Shown here in pieces: positions 17,242 through 26,496 of a DNA stretch of 64,000 nt; within the stretch, counting starts at the first letter, position 1, and every line of letters starts with the position of its first letter. The DNA lies in assembly GCA_963749145.1 (NCBI GenBank), contig CAVVLN010000004.1, positions 310,001-374,000 of the forward strand. Reading direction: 5' to 3'. The notes beneath the pieces were generated by a model. It ran no database searches. It saw only the letters and a program-made list of their open reading frames with translations, and was not told the origin of the DNA. The position numbers and the translations under genes are program-made. Source of the DNA: JASHPR01 sp963749145 (GTDB taxonomy: Bacteria; Actinomycetota; Actinomycetes; Streptosporangiales; Streptosporangiaceae).

Positions 17242-17330
17242 GCCCTCAGCCTGAGCCGCGGGCCAGGCCCGCGGCTTGGAAAAATAGGAACCCCCGGAAA
17301 CTCGCGGACCCGGGTGCCGACCGGTCCGGC

Positions 17331-17426
17331 CAGCCCGTCCCGCCGGCAGCCCGTCCCGCCGGCAGCCTGTCCCGCCGGCAGCCTGTCCCGCCGGCAGCCT
17401 GTCCCGCCGGCAGCCTGTCCCGCCGG
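17331..17426. repeat. Six tandem copies of a 16-bp unit
   Basis: CAGCC[C/T]GTCCCGCCGG repeats six times with starts at 17331, 17347, 17363, 17379, 17395 and 17411; the first two copies have C and the later ones T at the variable base. The period is not a multiple of three and the array lies upstream of the VOC gene, outside convincing coding sequence. The unit can form GGCGGGAC-type stems but no perfect palindrome. Confidence 0.9.
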
Positions 17427-17540
17427 TCACGCGGGCATCAGCCGTCACCGCGGCCAGCCGCCGACGGCGCCGGCTGGCCGGAGTTCGCGCCCAAACTGCT
17501 GTTATCGCGACAGTTTCGCGCACACTCCGCGCACTTCGGC

Positions 17541-18725
17541 TCAGCCGCTGACGGTGACCAGGGTTCCGTAGGTGAGATAGGGCCACACCGCGCGTGCCTC
17601 GCTCAGCGGCAATTCGACGCAGCCGAGGCTTTGCGGTGAACCGTATGAGGGACGGCTCATGCTGTGCACCGCATAATTGCCGCTGAAGAACGAGACGAAA
17701 TGCACCGGGTCGGCATAGGGGGTGCCGTCGGGCATAAGCCCGCGCATGACCTGGGAAAGATTCCGCAGATATACCGGGAACGTGCCGTCGGGCGTGGGCG
17801 TGGCCGGGGCGCCGGTGTTGGCGAGGCTGTGCACCACGACGCGGCCGTTGTGGAAGACCGTCAGTGTTTCCGGCTTGGCCTTGCTCACCAGCGCGTAGGT
17901 GTATCCGTTCGGGTTGTGCTCATTCTGGGCCGCCGCGCTGAGCAGTGCCTGCCACAGCGCGCTGGTGGCGGTGCCGGTCATCGGCAGCCCGTGATCGGCC
18001 GCGAAGGCCATGAGCGCCCCGGTGAGCATGACGCCGGGCTGGCCGGGCTGCCACAGGCCGGTGAGCGCGGCGGGATACCCGCTCTGCCAGCTGAACGAGC
18101 CAGCGGGGGCGCTGCCCGGCTCGGCGTAGCTGACATCGACCGGGCCGCCGGCGCTGGCGCCGTTCTGCGGAACCCAGGTCAGCGGGAGGTAGCCGAGCTG
18201 GGCGAGCAGCTGCTCCAGGCGGAGCGCGGACCAGCCGCCGGCCTGGAACACCGCGCTGGCGGGCGCGACGAGCCGGGCGCCCGTCGTCGAGCGCTCGCCG
18301 GAGTAGCCGGCCGGGATCCGCAGCGTCTCCCGGGCGGCGGGCGCCAGCGGCGCCGCGGGCGTGAACACCATGGTGTTGCCGTCGACAGCCCACTGACCGC
18401 GCAGCGCGGGCCGGAAGGCCGGCCGCGGCGAGCCTGCCGCCAGCGGCGCGGAGAAGACCACCTGCACCGGGTCGGCGGCGGTCACCGGGTCGGCGCTATC
18501 GGCCGGGGAGACGGACAGCACCCGCAGCGGCGCCGGCGATCCCGCGCGCCCGCGGTTGGCTGCCTGCACGGCGTGCGCCCCCCGCGCCGGGCCGGGCTGA
18601 TGGCGTGATGCCGCACCGAGGTGTACCGCGGATGCCGTCGCCGCGGCCAGCACCCCGACGGTTACCGCCGCCAGCAAGGCGACCTTGACCCGCGGCGCGT
18701 TAATGGGCGATACGTGTTGCGACAT
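17541..18725 (-). CDS. L,D-transpeptidase (YkuD domain), membrane-anchored or secreted
   Basis: Starting at the ATG at 18723-18725, directly behind GGAAGGAC, the protein has 394 residues. An N-terminal hydrophobic segment (VKVALLAAVTVGVLAAATASAV, about 13-34) acts as signal peptide or anchor. A beta-rich Ig-like region (VVFSAPLAAGSPRPAFRPAL...FTPAAPLAPAARETLRIPAGYSG) is followed by a peptidoglycan-binding-like helical region. The C-terminal YkuD catalytic domain has HSMSRPSYGSPQSLGCVELP with the nucleophile cysteine. The SLGC replaces the usual SHGC. Such enzymes make 3-3 crosslinks in peptidoglycan outside the membrane. Confidence 0.86.
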   Translation of the reverse strand: MSQHVSPINAPRVKVALLAAVTVGVLAAATASAVHLGAASRHQPGPARGAHAVQAANRGRAGSPAPLRVLSVSPADSADPVTAADPVQVVFSAPLAAGSPRPAFRPALRGQWAVDGNTMVFTPAAPLAPAARETLRIPAGYSGERSTTGARLVAPASAVFQAGGWSALRLEQLLAQLGYLPLTWVPQNGASAGGPVDVSYAEPGSAPAGSFSWQSGYPAALTGLWQPGQPGVMLTGALMAFAADHGLPMTGTATSALWQALLSAAAQNEHNPNGYTYALVSKAKPETLTVFHNGRVVVHSLANTGAPATPTPDGTFPVYLRNLSQVMRGLMPDGTPYADPVHFVSFFSGNYAVHSMSRPSYGSPQSLGCVELPLSEARAVWPYLTYGTLVTVSG

Positions 18726-19090
18726 GTGTCCTTCCTGGTGATTCACGACATTGTCCTAATGGCGTACGGCCAAAGACGCTCTTCTTGCCAAACTGGGCTA
18801 AACGCCCATCGCATCCAATGTAAATCCTGCCGTGGAGTTCATTTCCCAGGAATGGCCCGCAACCAAACATCGGGCATTGACTCACCATCCTGGAGAAGGC
18901 CAGCGAAAGGCCCGGGCCCTTTGGCGGCGCTGAAAGCCCGCTTCATGCGCCGCTGCCGCCCGGCCTCCGCCGGACCGGGTGATCGTGAGGGGCGGGCCAA
19001 TTCGGTTATCCTGCCCGTGCCGGGCTCGCGACCGATCCCGGCGCCCGGACGGCTTCCCGGCCGGGCCGCGCACCGCGCGAGGGAGGGCCC
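18726..19090. other. Promoter region between divergent L,D-transpeptidase and monooxygenase genes
   Basis: This 365-bp region has a clearly lower GC block (about 18740-18890) next to the transpeptidase start, and returns to high GC before the monooxygenase. I see no convincing gene; a 62-codon minus frame at 18700-18888 has no ribosome site. The AT-richer block probably contains the transpeptidase promoter. Confidence 0.45.
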
Positions 19091-20605
19091 ATGCCCGAGC
19101 AACCGTCGTACCAGGTTCTCGTGGTCGGCGCCGGGTTCGGCGGGCTCGGCATGGCCGCGGCGCTGCGGCAGGCGGGCATCGACGACTTCCTCGTTGTCGA
19201 CCGCGGCGACGACCTCGGGGGGACCTGGCGGGACAACACCTACCCCGGCCTGGCCTGTGACGTGCCGTCGAACCTGTACTCGTTCTCGTTCCGGCCGGGC
19301 CGGTGGAGCCGCCGCTTCCCGGACCGGGAGGAGATCCTGGATTACCTGCGCGCGGTATCCGCCGAGCGCGGGATCGACGCCCATCTGCGCCTGGGCGCGG
19401 GTGTCGCCACCGCCGAGTTCGACGAGCGCCGGGCCGTCTGGGACGTCACCCTCGAGGACGGCGGCACCCTCCAGGCCCGGGCCGTGGTCTCCGCGGTCGG
19501 GCAGCTCAACCGGCCCGCGCTGCCCGACATCGCGGGCCGACAGGATTTCGCCGGGCCGTCGTGGCACTCGGCGCGCTGGGACCACGGCGTCGACCTCACC
19601 GGCCAGCGGGTGGCCGTGATCGGCACCGGGGCGAGCGCCATCCAGTTCGTGCCCGAGGTGGCCCAGGCCGCCGCGCACGTCGACGTGTACCAGCGCACAG
19701 CCCCCTACGTGCTGCCCAAGGCCGACCGGGCCTACCGCCACGCCGAGCAGGCGCTGTTCGACAGGCTTCCCGCCGTGCGCAAGGCCGACCGGCTCCGCAT
19801 CTTCATGTACGGCGAGCTGCTCACCAGCGGCTTCGTCCTGTCGCAGAAGTTCCTGGCCGCGCCCATGCGGCTCTGGCGGCGCCAGCTCCAGGCGCAGATC
19901 GCCGACCCGGCCCTGCGCGAGAAGTGCATCCCCGACTACCTGATGGGCTGCAAGCGGGTGCTGTTCTCGAACAACTGGTACTCGACGCTGGCCCGGCCGG
20001 ACGTCGAGCTGGTCACCGACCCGATCGAGCGCATCACCGGTGACGGAGTGGTCACCGCCGACGGCACCCTCCGCCAGGCCGACGTGATCATCTACGGCAC
20101 CGGGTTCAAGACGCTCGACTTCCTGGCCCCGATGTCGGTCACCGGCCGGGGCGGGCGACGGCTGGAGGAGGCCTGGCGGGAGGGGGCCGAAGCCTACCTC
20201 GGGATCGCCGTCGCGGGGTTCCCGAACTTCTTCATGCTCTACGGGCCGAACACCAACCTGGGCGGCAATTCGATCATCTACATGCTCGAGGGCCAGATCG
20301 GCTACGTCACCGCCGCCTTGCGCGCCCTCGACGAGGAGGGCCTCGACTGGATCGACGTGCGGCCCGACGTGCAGCAGGCGTTCAACGCCTGGGTGCATGA
20401 CGCCAGCCGCACCTCGGTGTGGGAGAGCGGCTGCCGCAGCTGGTACACCACGGCCGCGGGACGCAACACCAACAACTGGCCCGACCACACCTTCCTCTAC
20501 CGGTACCACGTCCGGCGCTTTGACCTCGCCCGGTACCGGGTGATGCCCAGGCGCCCGGCCCCGGCGGCGGCCGCGGCCGGCCACGCCGCGGCCGGCCCGG
20601 CATGA
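19091..20605 (+). CDS. Baeyer-Villiger-type flavin monooxygenase
   Basis: The 504-residue protein carries the FAD Rossmann motif VVGAGFGGLGMAAALRQ (about 10-26), the GGTWRDNTYPGLACDVPSNLYSFSF block typical of Baeyer-Villiger and related monooxygenases, a version of the fingerprint region FAGPSWHSARWDHGVDLTG and a second Rossmann motif VAVIGTGASAIQFVPEV for NADPH. It ends with a Pro/Ala-rich tail. Members convert ketones to esters or lactones using NADPH and O2. The next gene, an esterase, overlaps by 4 bp (ATGA), so the pair could oxidise a ketone and then hydrolyse the ester formed. The ATG follows GGAGGGCCC. Confidence 0.88.
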   Translation: MPEQPSYQVLVVGAGFGGLGMAAALRQAGIDDFLVVDRGDDLGGTWRDNTYPGLACDVPSNLYSFSFRPGRWSRRFPDREEILDYLRAVSAERGIDAHLRLGAGVATAEFDERRAVWDVTLEDGGTLQARAVVSAVGQLNRPALPDIAGRQDFAGPSWHSARWDHGVDLTGQRVAVIGTGASAIQFVPEVAQAAAHVDVYQRTAPYVLPKADRAYRHAEQALFDRLPAVRKADRLRIFMYGELLTSGFVLSQKFLAAPMRLWRRQLQAQIADPALREKCIPDYLMGCKRVLFSNNWYSTLARPDVELVTDPIERITGDGVVTADGTLRQADVIIYGTGFKTLDFLAPMSVTGRGGRRLEEAWREGAEAYLGIAVAGFPNFFMLYGPNTNLGGNSIIYMLEGQIGYVTAALRALDEEGLDWIDVRPDVQQAFNAWVHDASRTSVWESGCRSWYTTAAGRNTNNWPDHTFLYRYHVRRFDLARYRVMPRRPAPAAAAAGHAAAGPA

Positions 20606-21597
20606 CCGGCCTGCGCGCCCGCGCCCCCCGGGCCAGGGAGCTTCGCCTGCCGCCGGCGCTGATGCGCCTCGGGGCGGGCCAGCTCGGCCGCCGGGTGCTC
20701 GACCCGGACCTGCCCTTCCAGGCGCAGCGCCAGCGCCTGGACCGGATCGCGCGGTCCTCGCCGCTGCCGCGGGGCACGACCGTCACCCGCCGGGAGCTGG
20801 GCGGGGTGCCCGCGGAAGTAGTGGCGGCCAGGGGGGTGCCCGCGGCGGTAGCGGCGGCCGGCGGGGTGCCCGCGGAGGCGGTGGCGGCCGGCGGGGCCCG
20901 GGCCGAGCGCACCGTCGTTCACTTCCACGGCGGCGGCTACTGCGTGGGTTCGGCCCGCACCGCGCGGGCCTGGGCCGCGCACCTGAGCGCCGCGGCGGCC
21001 TGCCCGGTCGTGGTGGCGGAGTACCGCCTCGCGCCCGAGCACCCGCATCCGGCCGCCCTCGACGACGCCCGCGCGGTCATGCGGGCCCTGCTGGACGACG
21101 CCGCCCCGGGCTCGGTCGTGGTGTCGGGCGACTCGGCGGGCGGGGGCCTGGCGCTGGCCCTCGTCCTGGCCCGGCGGGACGCGGGCCAGGAGCTTCCGGC
21201 CGGGTGCATCCTGCTGTCGCCGTGGCTGGACCTGGGGGCCGACCGCTACTCCATCCCGGGACCGGCCGGCCGTGACGTGCTGCTGCGGCCGCGCTGGCTC
21301 CAGGCCTGCGCCACCGCGTACGCCGACCCGTCACGCTGGGCCGACCCGTCGGTCTCGCCGGTGCTCGCCGCCCCGGCCGGCCTGCCGCCGCTGCTGATCC
21401 AGGCCGGATCCGACGAGCTGCTCGCCCCCGACGCCGAGCGCCTGGCCGCCAGCGCCTCGGCCGCCGGGGTGGACGTGACCTACACCCGGTGGCCGCGCAT
21501 GTGGCACGACTTCGCGCTCCAGCCTGGCCTGCTCGCCGCCGCCGACAGCGCGCTGGCCCAGGCCGCCTGGTTCGTGGCCGCCGTGACCGGCGCCTGA
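20602..21597 (+). CDS. Alpha/beta-hydrolase esterase of the hormone-sensitive-lipase family
   Basis: The 331-residue protein shows the HSL-family oxyanion motif FHGGGYCVGS (about 112-121), the nucleophile elbow SGDSAGGG, the acid in IQAGSDELLAPDAE and the histidine in WPRMWHDFALQPG. Translation is coupled to the monooxygenase gene by an ATGA overlap, so a ketone-to-ester-to-acid route is likely. An odd Val/Ala/Gly-rich insert (about residues 67-100) consists of three imperfect copies of GVPAEVVAAGG and precedes the HGGG motif, where relatives have a short strand. It is probably a local DNA expansion and tolerated on the surface. Confidence 0.88.
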   Translation: MTGLRARAPRARELRLPPALMRLGAGQLGRRVLDPDLPFQAQRQRLDRIARSSPLPRGTTVTRRELGGVPAEVVAARGVPAAVAAAGGVPAEAVAAGGARAERTVVHFHGGGYCVGSARTARAWAAHLSAAAACPVVVAEYRLAPEHPHPAALDDARAVMRALLDDAAPGSVVVSGDSAGGGLALALVLARRDAGQELPAGCILLSPWLDLGADRYSIPGPAGRDVLLRPRWLQACATAYADPSRWADPSVSPVLAAPAGLPPLLIQAGSDELLAPDAERLAASASAAGVDVTYTRWPRMWHDFALQPGLLAAADSALAQAAWFVAAVTGA

Positions 21598-21602
21598 CCG
21601 GG

Positions 21603-22195
21603 TCACAGAACGCCCTTGGTGCTCGGTATGCCCTCCACCCGCGGGTCGCGCTCGCAGGCGTAGCGCAGCGCCCGGGCCAGCGCCTTGAATTGCGCCTCGA
21701 TGATGTGGTGCGCGTCGCGGCCGTACCGAACGCGCAGGTGAATGCAGACCTTGGCCTGCGCGGCAAACGACTCCAGGATGTGCCGGGTCAGCGTGGTGGG
21801 GAACTGGCCGACCATCGGCGCGAGGCCGGCTCGCTGTGCACCACGTAGGGCCGCCCGGACAGGTCCACCGCCGCCTCGGCCAGCACCTCGTCCAGCGGCA
21901 CCGCGGCCTGGCCGAACCGGCGCAGCCCGCTCTTGTCGCCGAGCGCGATCGCGAAGGCCTCGCCCAGCGCGAGCGAGGTGTCCTCCACCGTGTGATGGGC
22001 GTCGACATCAAGGTCGCCCTCGGTCCGGACGGACAGGTCGAACAGGCCGTGCTTGCCCAGCTGGCCCAGCATGTGGTCGAAAAACCCGATCCCGGTGGAA
22101 ATATCCGTCGCGCCGGAGCCGTCGATGCCGACGGTCACCTCAACCCTGGATTCCCTGGTCTCACGCTGGACCCGGCCCACCCGGCTGCCGCTCAC
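21603..22195 (-). pseudogene. hisB: Imidazoleglycerol-phosphate dehydratase, frameshifted and outside a his operon
   Basis: Two frames join to an almost complete HisB of about 197 residues. The first (GTG at 22193-22195, ribosome site GGAGG) has GIGFFDHMLGQLGKHG and DAHHTVEDTSLALGEAFA, the second has PTTLTRHILESFAAQ, RDAHHIIEAQFKALARALR and the conserved ending GIPSTKG. All metal-binding histidine/glutamate motifs are present. The break is at about 21815-21835 in SEPA/APMVGQF. Compared with the expected GAGCCGGCCGGCCTCGCG the window appears to lack one GGCC unit (an effective one-base deletion). The enzyme makes imidazole-acetol phosphate in histidine synthesis. No other his gene is in the window, so a second copy may exist elsewhere. 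Confidence 0.85.
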
Positions 22196-22248
22196 TCACC
22201 CTCCGCCCCGGCTCGTCTGCTGCGGCCAGTCTGTCACGGGCCCGGTGA

Positions 22249-24457
22249 TCAGCAGCGGCTGAGCCGGATCAGCGCGCTGCCGAAGTCCGGGCCGCCCGGC
22301 AGGGGCAGGCCCACGTTCATCAGGGCGGCCCCGCGGTGCTCCGCCCCGGTGTCCTCGTCGCGGTAGCGGCCGGCCGGATCCAGCCCGGCCAGCCGCAGCC
22401 GGAACAGCCGCGGGCCGCACTGGTCGGGGCCCCACCAGCCCAGCACCACCACCTGCACGCCGTCGGCGTCCAGGTACTCGCTGGCCGCGAGCGGGTCGCC
22501 GGCGCGCAGCGAGGCGATCCGGTACAGGCGGCCCCGCTGGACGACCGGGCGGATCTGCTTGTAGCTGGCCACCAGCCGCGCCGCCTCGTGCAGCTCGGCC
22601 GGCTCCCAGCTCAGCAGGTCACCGCCGATCCCGAGCGCGCCCGCCATGGCCACGTGGAACCGGAACGACAGCGCCAGCCTGCGCCCGGTCAGCCAGTTCG
22701 GGCTGTCGGTGACCCAGGCCGCCATGACCTGGGCCGGGTAGGCCTGGGTGAATCCCTCCTGGATCGCGACCCGGTCCCAGGCGTCGGTGTTGTCCGAGGT
22801 CCAGACCTGCGCCGCCCGCCGGAGGATGCCGAGGTCGGCCCGGCCGCCGCCGCCGGAGCAGGACTCGAAGTCGGTGCCGGGATGGGCCGCGCGCAGCCCG
22901 TCGAGGATCGCGTACAGGTGGCGGACGTGCTCGGTCCAGGCCCGCTCCGGGTTGCGGCCGGCCTCGCCGGCCAGCCGGGCTCGGACAGCGGCCGGTTCAT
23001 GTCCCACTTGACGAACCGGATGTCGTGCTCGGACAGCAGCCGGTCCAGGGTCGCGTACACCCACGCGGCCACGTCGGGCCGGGCCAGGTTCAGCACGAGC
23101 TGGTGGCGCTGCCGGCTGCGGGCCCGGTTCGCGAAGTGGTACACCCAGTCCGGGTGCGCGCGGTACAGGTCGCTGTCCGGGTTGACCATCTCGGGCTCGA
23201 CCCACAGGCCGAACCCCATGCCCAGCGCGGTGACCCGCCCGATCAGCGGGGTCAGGCCGCGGGGGAACTTCACCGGGTCGGGCGTCCAGTCGCCGAGCCC
23301 GGCCCGGTCGTGGGAGCGCCCGGCGAACCAGCCGTCGTCGACCACGAAGCACTCGACCCCGAGCTGCGCGGCCCGCTCGGCCAGGCGCGCCTGGCCCGCC
23401 TCGCTCACCGCGAAGCCGGTCGCCTCCCAGGAGTTGTACAGCACCGGCCGCAGCGCGGGCTCGCCGCGGCAGGCCGCGGGCGCCGCCGGCACCGCCGCCG
23501 CGAACCGCGGCCGCGCGACGCCGGCCCGCTCCCCCCGCCCCAGCACGTGCGCCCGCTGCCAGGCGTGCCATTCGCGGCTGGCCGCGCCGAAGCCGCCGGC
23601 GGTGTGCAGGGCGGCGAACGCGGGCAGGACCAGTTCCCCGCCGGGCGCCAGCCGCTGCGCCCAGTCGAAGTCGTTCACGCCGCCGCAGGCGTGCACCCGG
23701 CCGGCCGGGGTGGTCTCGAACACGAGCTTCCACGAGCCGCTCCAGGCCAGCGCCCCGCTCCACACCGGGCCGCCGCTCTCGGCCGAGGCACCGTCCGGGT
23801 CGAGGGTGAACCACGGGTTGAGGTGGTGGCCGGTGGTGCCGCGCCTGCTTTCCAGGACCAGTTTCCCCGGGCCCAGCGTGGCCTCGGTGAGCTGGGTCTC
23901 CGCCGCCCAGCCGCCGTGCAGGTAGCGCAGCCGCCAGTGGCGGCAGGCGGCAGCCACCAGTTCGCCGACAGGGCCTGCCGGATCACAGCCGGCCGGTCAC
24001 CGCGGTGCCGGACCGCCGCCCAGCGTTCCAGCACGTCGAAGCCGTCGAAGACCCGGTAGTACAGGGTGACCTCCAGGCCGTAGGCACCGTCGGCCAGATC
24101 CAGCTCCAGGGTGGTCACGTCGCCCCGGCGGCTGGCCCGCTGGCCGGCGAAGCGCCACGCCACGGCCCGGGTGCCGTCGGCGAACTCGGCCCGCAGCGAC
24201 GGCTCGTCGTAGCGCAGGCCGCCCCAGGGCACGTACTCGTCGGGGAGCTCGCGGCCCCAGCTGTGCTGGCGCTCCCACGGCCCCGGCTCGGCCCGGCTCC
24301 CGGCCGCCAGGGCGGCCACCGCCTCCCGCGGCAGCGCGGGCCCCCAGTACAGGTGCCGGACCGCCGCGCCGCCGTCGGCGACCCCGAGCGCGTAGCCGGT
24401 GGAGCGCATCTCGAGCAGCCAGGCCCGCTCGTCCTCGTCGTGCCAGACACCGCTCAC
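22249..24457 (-). pseudogene. GH36 alpha-galactosidase, two apparent frameshifts
   Basis: Three consecutive frames give one protein of about 730 residues, the usual size for bacterial GH36. Frame one (GTG at 24455-24457) has the N-terminal beta-sandwich with ERQHSWGRELPDEYVPWGGLRYDEPSL. Frame two has FVVDDGWFAGRSHDRAGLGDW, GLWVEPEMVNPDSDLY and the nucleophile region RFVKWDMNRPLSEPGW. Frame three has the acid/base region FESCSGGGGRADLGIL and VWTSDNTDAWDR and the C-terminal beta domain. Breaks are near 23935-23955 and 22955-22985, both equivalent to losing one base. All catalytic residues are intact. The gene is divergent from a GalT-like gene, suggesting use of galactosides. Confidence 0.85.
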
Positions 24458-24584
24458 CGATGCCCTCCTCGGTCAACGTCTTACCCTTTCACGCACCGTC
24501 GGCCGCTTCGGCCGGGCCCGGCCCGCGCGATCACCCGGGCCCGCCGGTCCCGGCCCCGGCCGGGCAAACGGCCTCGTGATCCGT

Positions 24585-24590
24585 TACGGT
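24585..24590 (+). promoter_or_regulatory. Candidate -10 element for a leaderless transcript
   Basis: TACGGT is followed by exactly 7 nt and then the GTG start codon of the GalT-like gene, with no Shine-Dalgarno sequence before the codon. This spacing is typical of leaderless actinobacterial transcripts. No good -35 is visible. Confidence 0.4.
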
Positions 24591-24597
24591 CATCAGC

Positions 24598-25623
24598 GTG
24601 GTTGCGATCACCTTCGAAGAACGAGAGCTCGAGGCGCGAGTGCCGGACCTGGCCGCCGGCGGGGCCTGGACCCGGGTGCGGCTGCGGTGGCGGAAGGACC
24701 CGCTGACCGGCGCGAGCGCCCGGATCCTCACCGGGGAGAAACTGCAGCCGCCGGGCCGCCCGGACCTGACCGCGCTCACCGCGCCGCCCGCGTTCTGCCC
24801 GTTCGACAGCGACCGCCTGGAGACGGCGACGTTCCCGTTCCCGCCCGAGCTCACCGCCGAGGGCCGCATCCGCCAGGGCCGGGCCGTGATCGTGCCCAAC
24901 ATCATGGCGTACGCCACCCACAGCGCCGTCGGCATCTACGATCCCGCGCGGCACTTCCTCGACCTCGACGAGCTCACGCCCGCGCTGATCGGCGACGCTC
25001 TTACCGCCATGATCCGTCACGCCCAGGCTGTCCGGCGCCTGGATCCCACGGCGTGGTGGAGTTCGGTCAACGCCAACTACCTGCCCCCGTCGGGCGCGTC
25101 GCTGGTTCACCCCCACCTGCAGTCCGCTCACGACGACTGCGGCCTGGCGGGCCAGCGCGTGCTGGTCGAGCGGGCCGGCTGGTGGCAGGAACGGCACGGG
25201 CCGTACTGGCCGGCCCTGGTGGATCAGGAGGCCGGCGGCCCGCGCTGGGTCGGCCGTACCGGCCGGGTGTCCTGGCTGACGCCGTTCGCGCCGGGCGGGT
25301 TCCACGAGGTGTGGGGCGTGGTCGGCGGGGCGGCGGACGTGACCGACCTGACCGAGGCGGACTGCCAGGCGCTGGGGCAGGGGCTGTCCCAGGTCCTGGC
25401 CGCCTACCGGGACTGGAACCTGGCCTCGTTCAACTTCGGCCTCATCGGCGGCGGCCCGCGGGCGCGCGAGCACGGGCACCACGTGGTGCTCAAGGTGGTC
25501 AGCCGGTCGAACCCCGAGCCCATGTACCGCAGCGACGCCACCTACTTCGAGCGCCTCTACGGCGAGGCCATGATCGACCTGAGTCCGGAGGAGATCGCCG
25601 ACGGCGTCCGCCCCCGGTTCTGA
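24598..25623 (+). CDS. Galactose-1-phosphate uridylyltransferase-like HIT-superfamily protein
   Basis: The 341-residue protein carries the HIT-type catalytic motif LVHPHLQSAHD (about 179-189), corresponding to the His-Pro-His-x-Gln nucleotidyl-histidine motif of GalT, preceded by WWSSVNANYLPPSGAS. The N-terminal FCPFDSDRLETATFPFPPEL and IVPNIMAYATHSAVGIYDP blocks and the late LASFNFGLIGG also fit the GalT branch. Similarity to classic GalT is distant, so other nucleotidylyl transfer (ADP-sugar phosphorylase type) is possible. Being divergent from a GH36 alpha-galactosidase supports a role in galactose use. The GTG start is preceded by a leaderless-type -10. Confidence 0.75.
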   Translation: MVAITFEERELEARVPDLAAGGAWTRVRLRWRKDPLTGASARILTGEKLQPPGRPDLTALTAPPAFCPFDSDRLETATFPFPPELTAEGRIRQGRAVIVPNIMAYATHSAVGIYDPARHFLDLDELTPALIGDALTAMIRHAQAVRRLDPTAWWSSVNANYLPPSGASLVHPHLQSAHDDCGLAGQRVLVERAGWWQERHGPYWPALVDQEAGGPRWVGRTGRVSWLTPFAPGGFHEVWGVVGGAADVTDLTEADCQALGQGLSQVLAAYRDWNLASFNFGLIGGGPRAREHGHHVVLKVVSRSNPEPMYRSDATYFERLYGEAMIDLSPEEIADGVRPRF

Positions 25624-25754
25624 CCGGCCGGGTCGCACGTCGACTGGTCGGTGATCGCGGAGATATTTCGGCAAATGGCGCGGCTAGGTCTCCAGGATCA
25701 CGGATTACACGGCCCCGTTCGTGGCCGGGCCGCCCTAAGCTCTGGATCCGCTGG

Positions 25755-26486
25755 TCAGGTTCCGTACTCGTCGTGGCGGCGCATCCACATCTGGGGCGAG
25801 TCCCCCTCGTTGCGGCCGAGCGGGGCGCGGTCGAGGAAGCCGTAGTAGCCCATCATGAACTCCAGCCCGCGGGCGGTGGTCGAGTAGGTCAGGTAGACGG
25901 TGCCGTCCTCCAGCGCGTAGGCGCTCATCACCGGCGCCTCGCACAGGTAGGCCGCCGGCTCGGTACCGCACTCCTGCGCCAGCTGGGCGACGACCGGGGG
26001 AACGCCGCCGGCCAGCGCCTCGCGGGCGGCCGTCTCGGGACGCGAGATCTCCAGGTCGAAGTTGTAGTCGCTGCCGTAGGAAGAGGCCCAGGGGAAGCTC
26101 CAGCCCATCCGCTGCTCGTACGCCTGGAGTTTGCCCAGCGGGGCGCGCGAGATGCAGGTGAACGTCACGTCGCGGGCGTTCAGGTGCGGCACGGCGCCGT
26201 TGAAGGTGTCCGCCGCCGAGGAGCAGACCGGGCAGCCCGCCTGGTAGGCCGGGCCGAACATGAAGTGGTAGACCAACAGCTGCGAGCGCCCGTCGAACAG
26301 CCCGGCCAGCGTCCTGGGCCCGTGGCCGGTGTCGAAGCGGTATTCCTTCTCGATCGGCACCCAGGGCAGGTCGCGCCGCTGCGCGGCGAGCTGGTCACCG
26401 CGCCGGGTCAGTTCCTTCTCCTCGGCCAGCAGCTGGCTGCGAGCGGCCAGCCACTCCTCGCGCGTTGCGACCGTGTGCTTCGCCAT
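25755..26486 (-). CDS. DUF899 thioredoxin-like protein
   Basis: The 243-residue protein is a clear DUF899 member: VATREEWLAARSQLLAEEKELTRRGDQLAAQRRDLPWV at the N-terminus, YRFDTGHGPRTLAGLFDGRSQLLVYHFMFG, then CPVCSSAADTFNGAVPHLNARDVTFTCISRAPLGKL, and GWSFPWASSYGSDYNFDL. The fold is thioredoxin-like with the CPVC motif (about 83-86) in place of CGPC. The family is predicted to be redox-active, with no established substrate. There is no signal peptide. Its 5' side holds a 14-bp tandem repeat. Confidence 0.88.
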   Translation of the reverse strand: MAKHTVATREEWLAARSQLLAEEKELTRRGDQLAAQRRDLPWVPIEKEYRFDTGHGPRTLAGLFDGRSQLLVYHFMFGPAYQAGCPVCSSAADTFNGAVPHLNARDVTFTCISRAPLGKLQAYEQRMGWSFPWASSYGSDYNFDLEISRPETAAREALAGGVPPVVAQLAQECGTEPAAYLCEAPVMSAYALEDGTVYLTYSTTARGLEFMMGYYGFLDRAPLGRNEGDSPQMWMRRHDEYGT

Positions 26487-26496
26487 CGGGCATCTC

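Noticed and set aside
17331..17426. CRISPR-like array
   Set aside because: The 16-bp units are directly adjacent with no spacers, and no cas gene exists in the window.
18700..18888. 62-codon minus-strand frame with several Cys and Gly upstream of the L,D-transpeptidase
   Set aside because: No ribosome site, overlaps the real start region, and lies in the AT-richer promoter block.
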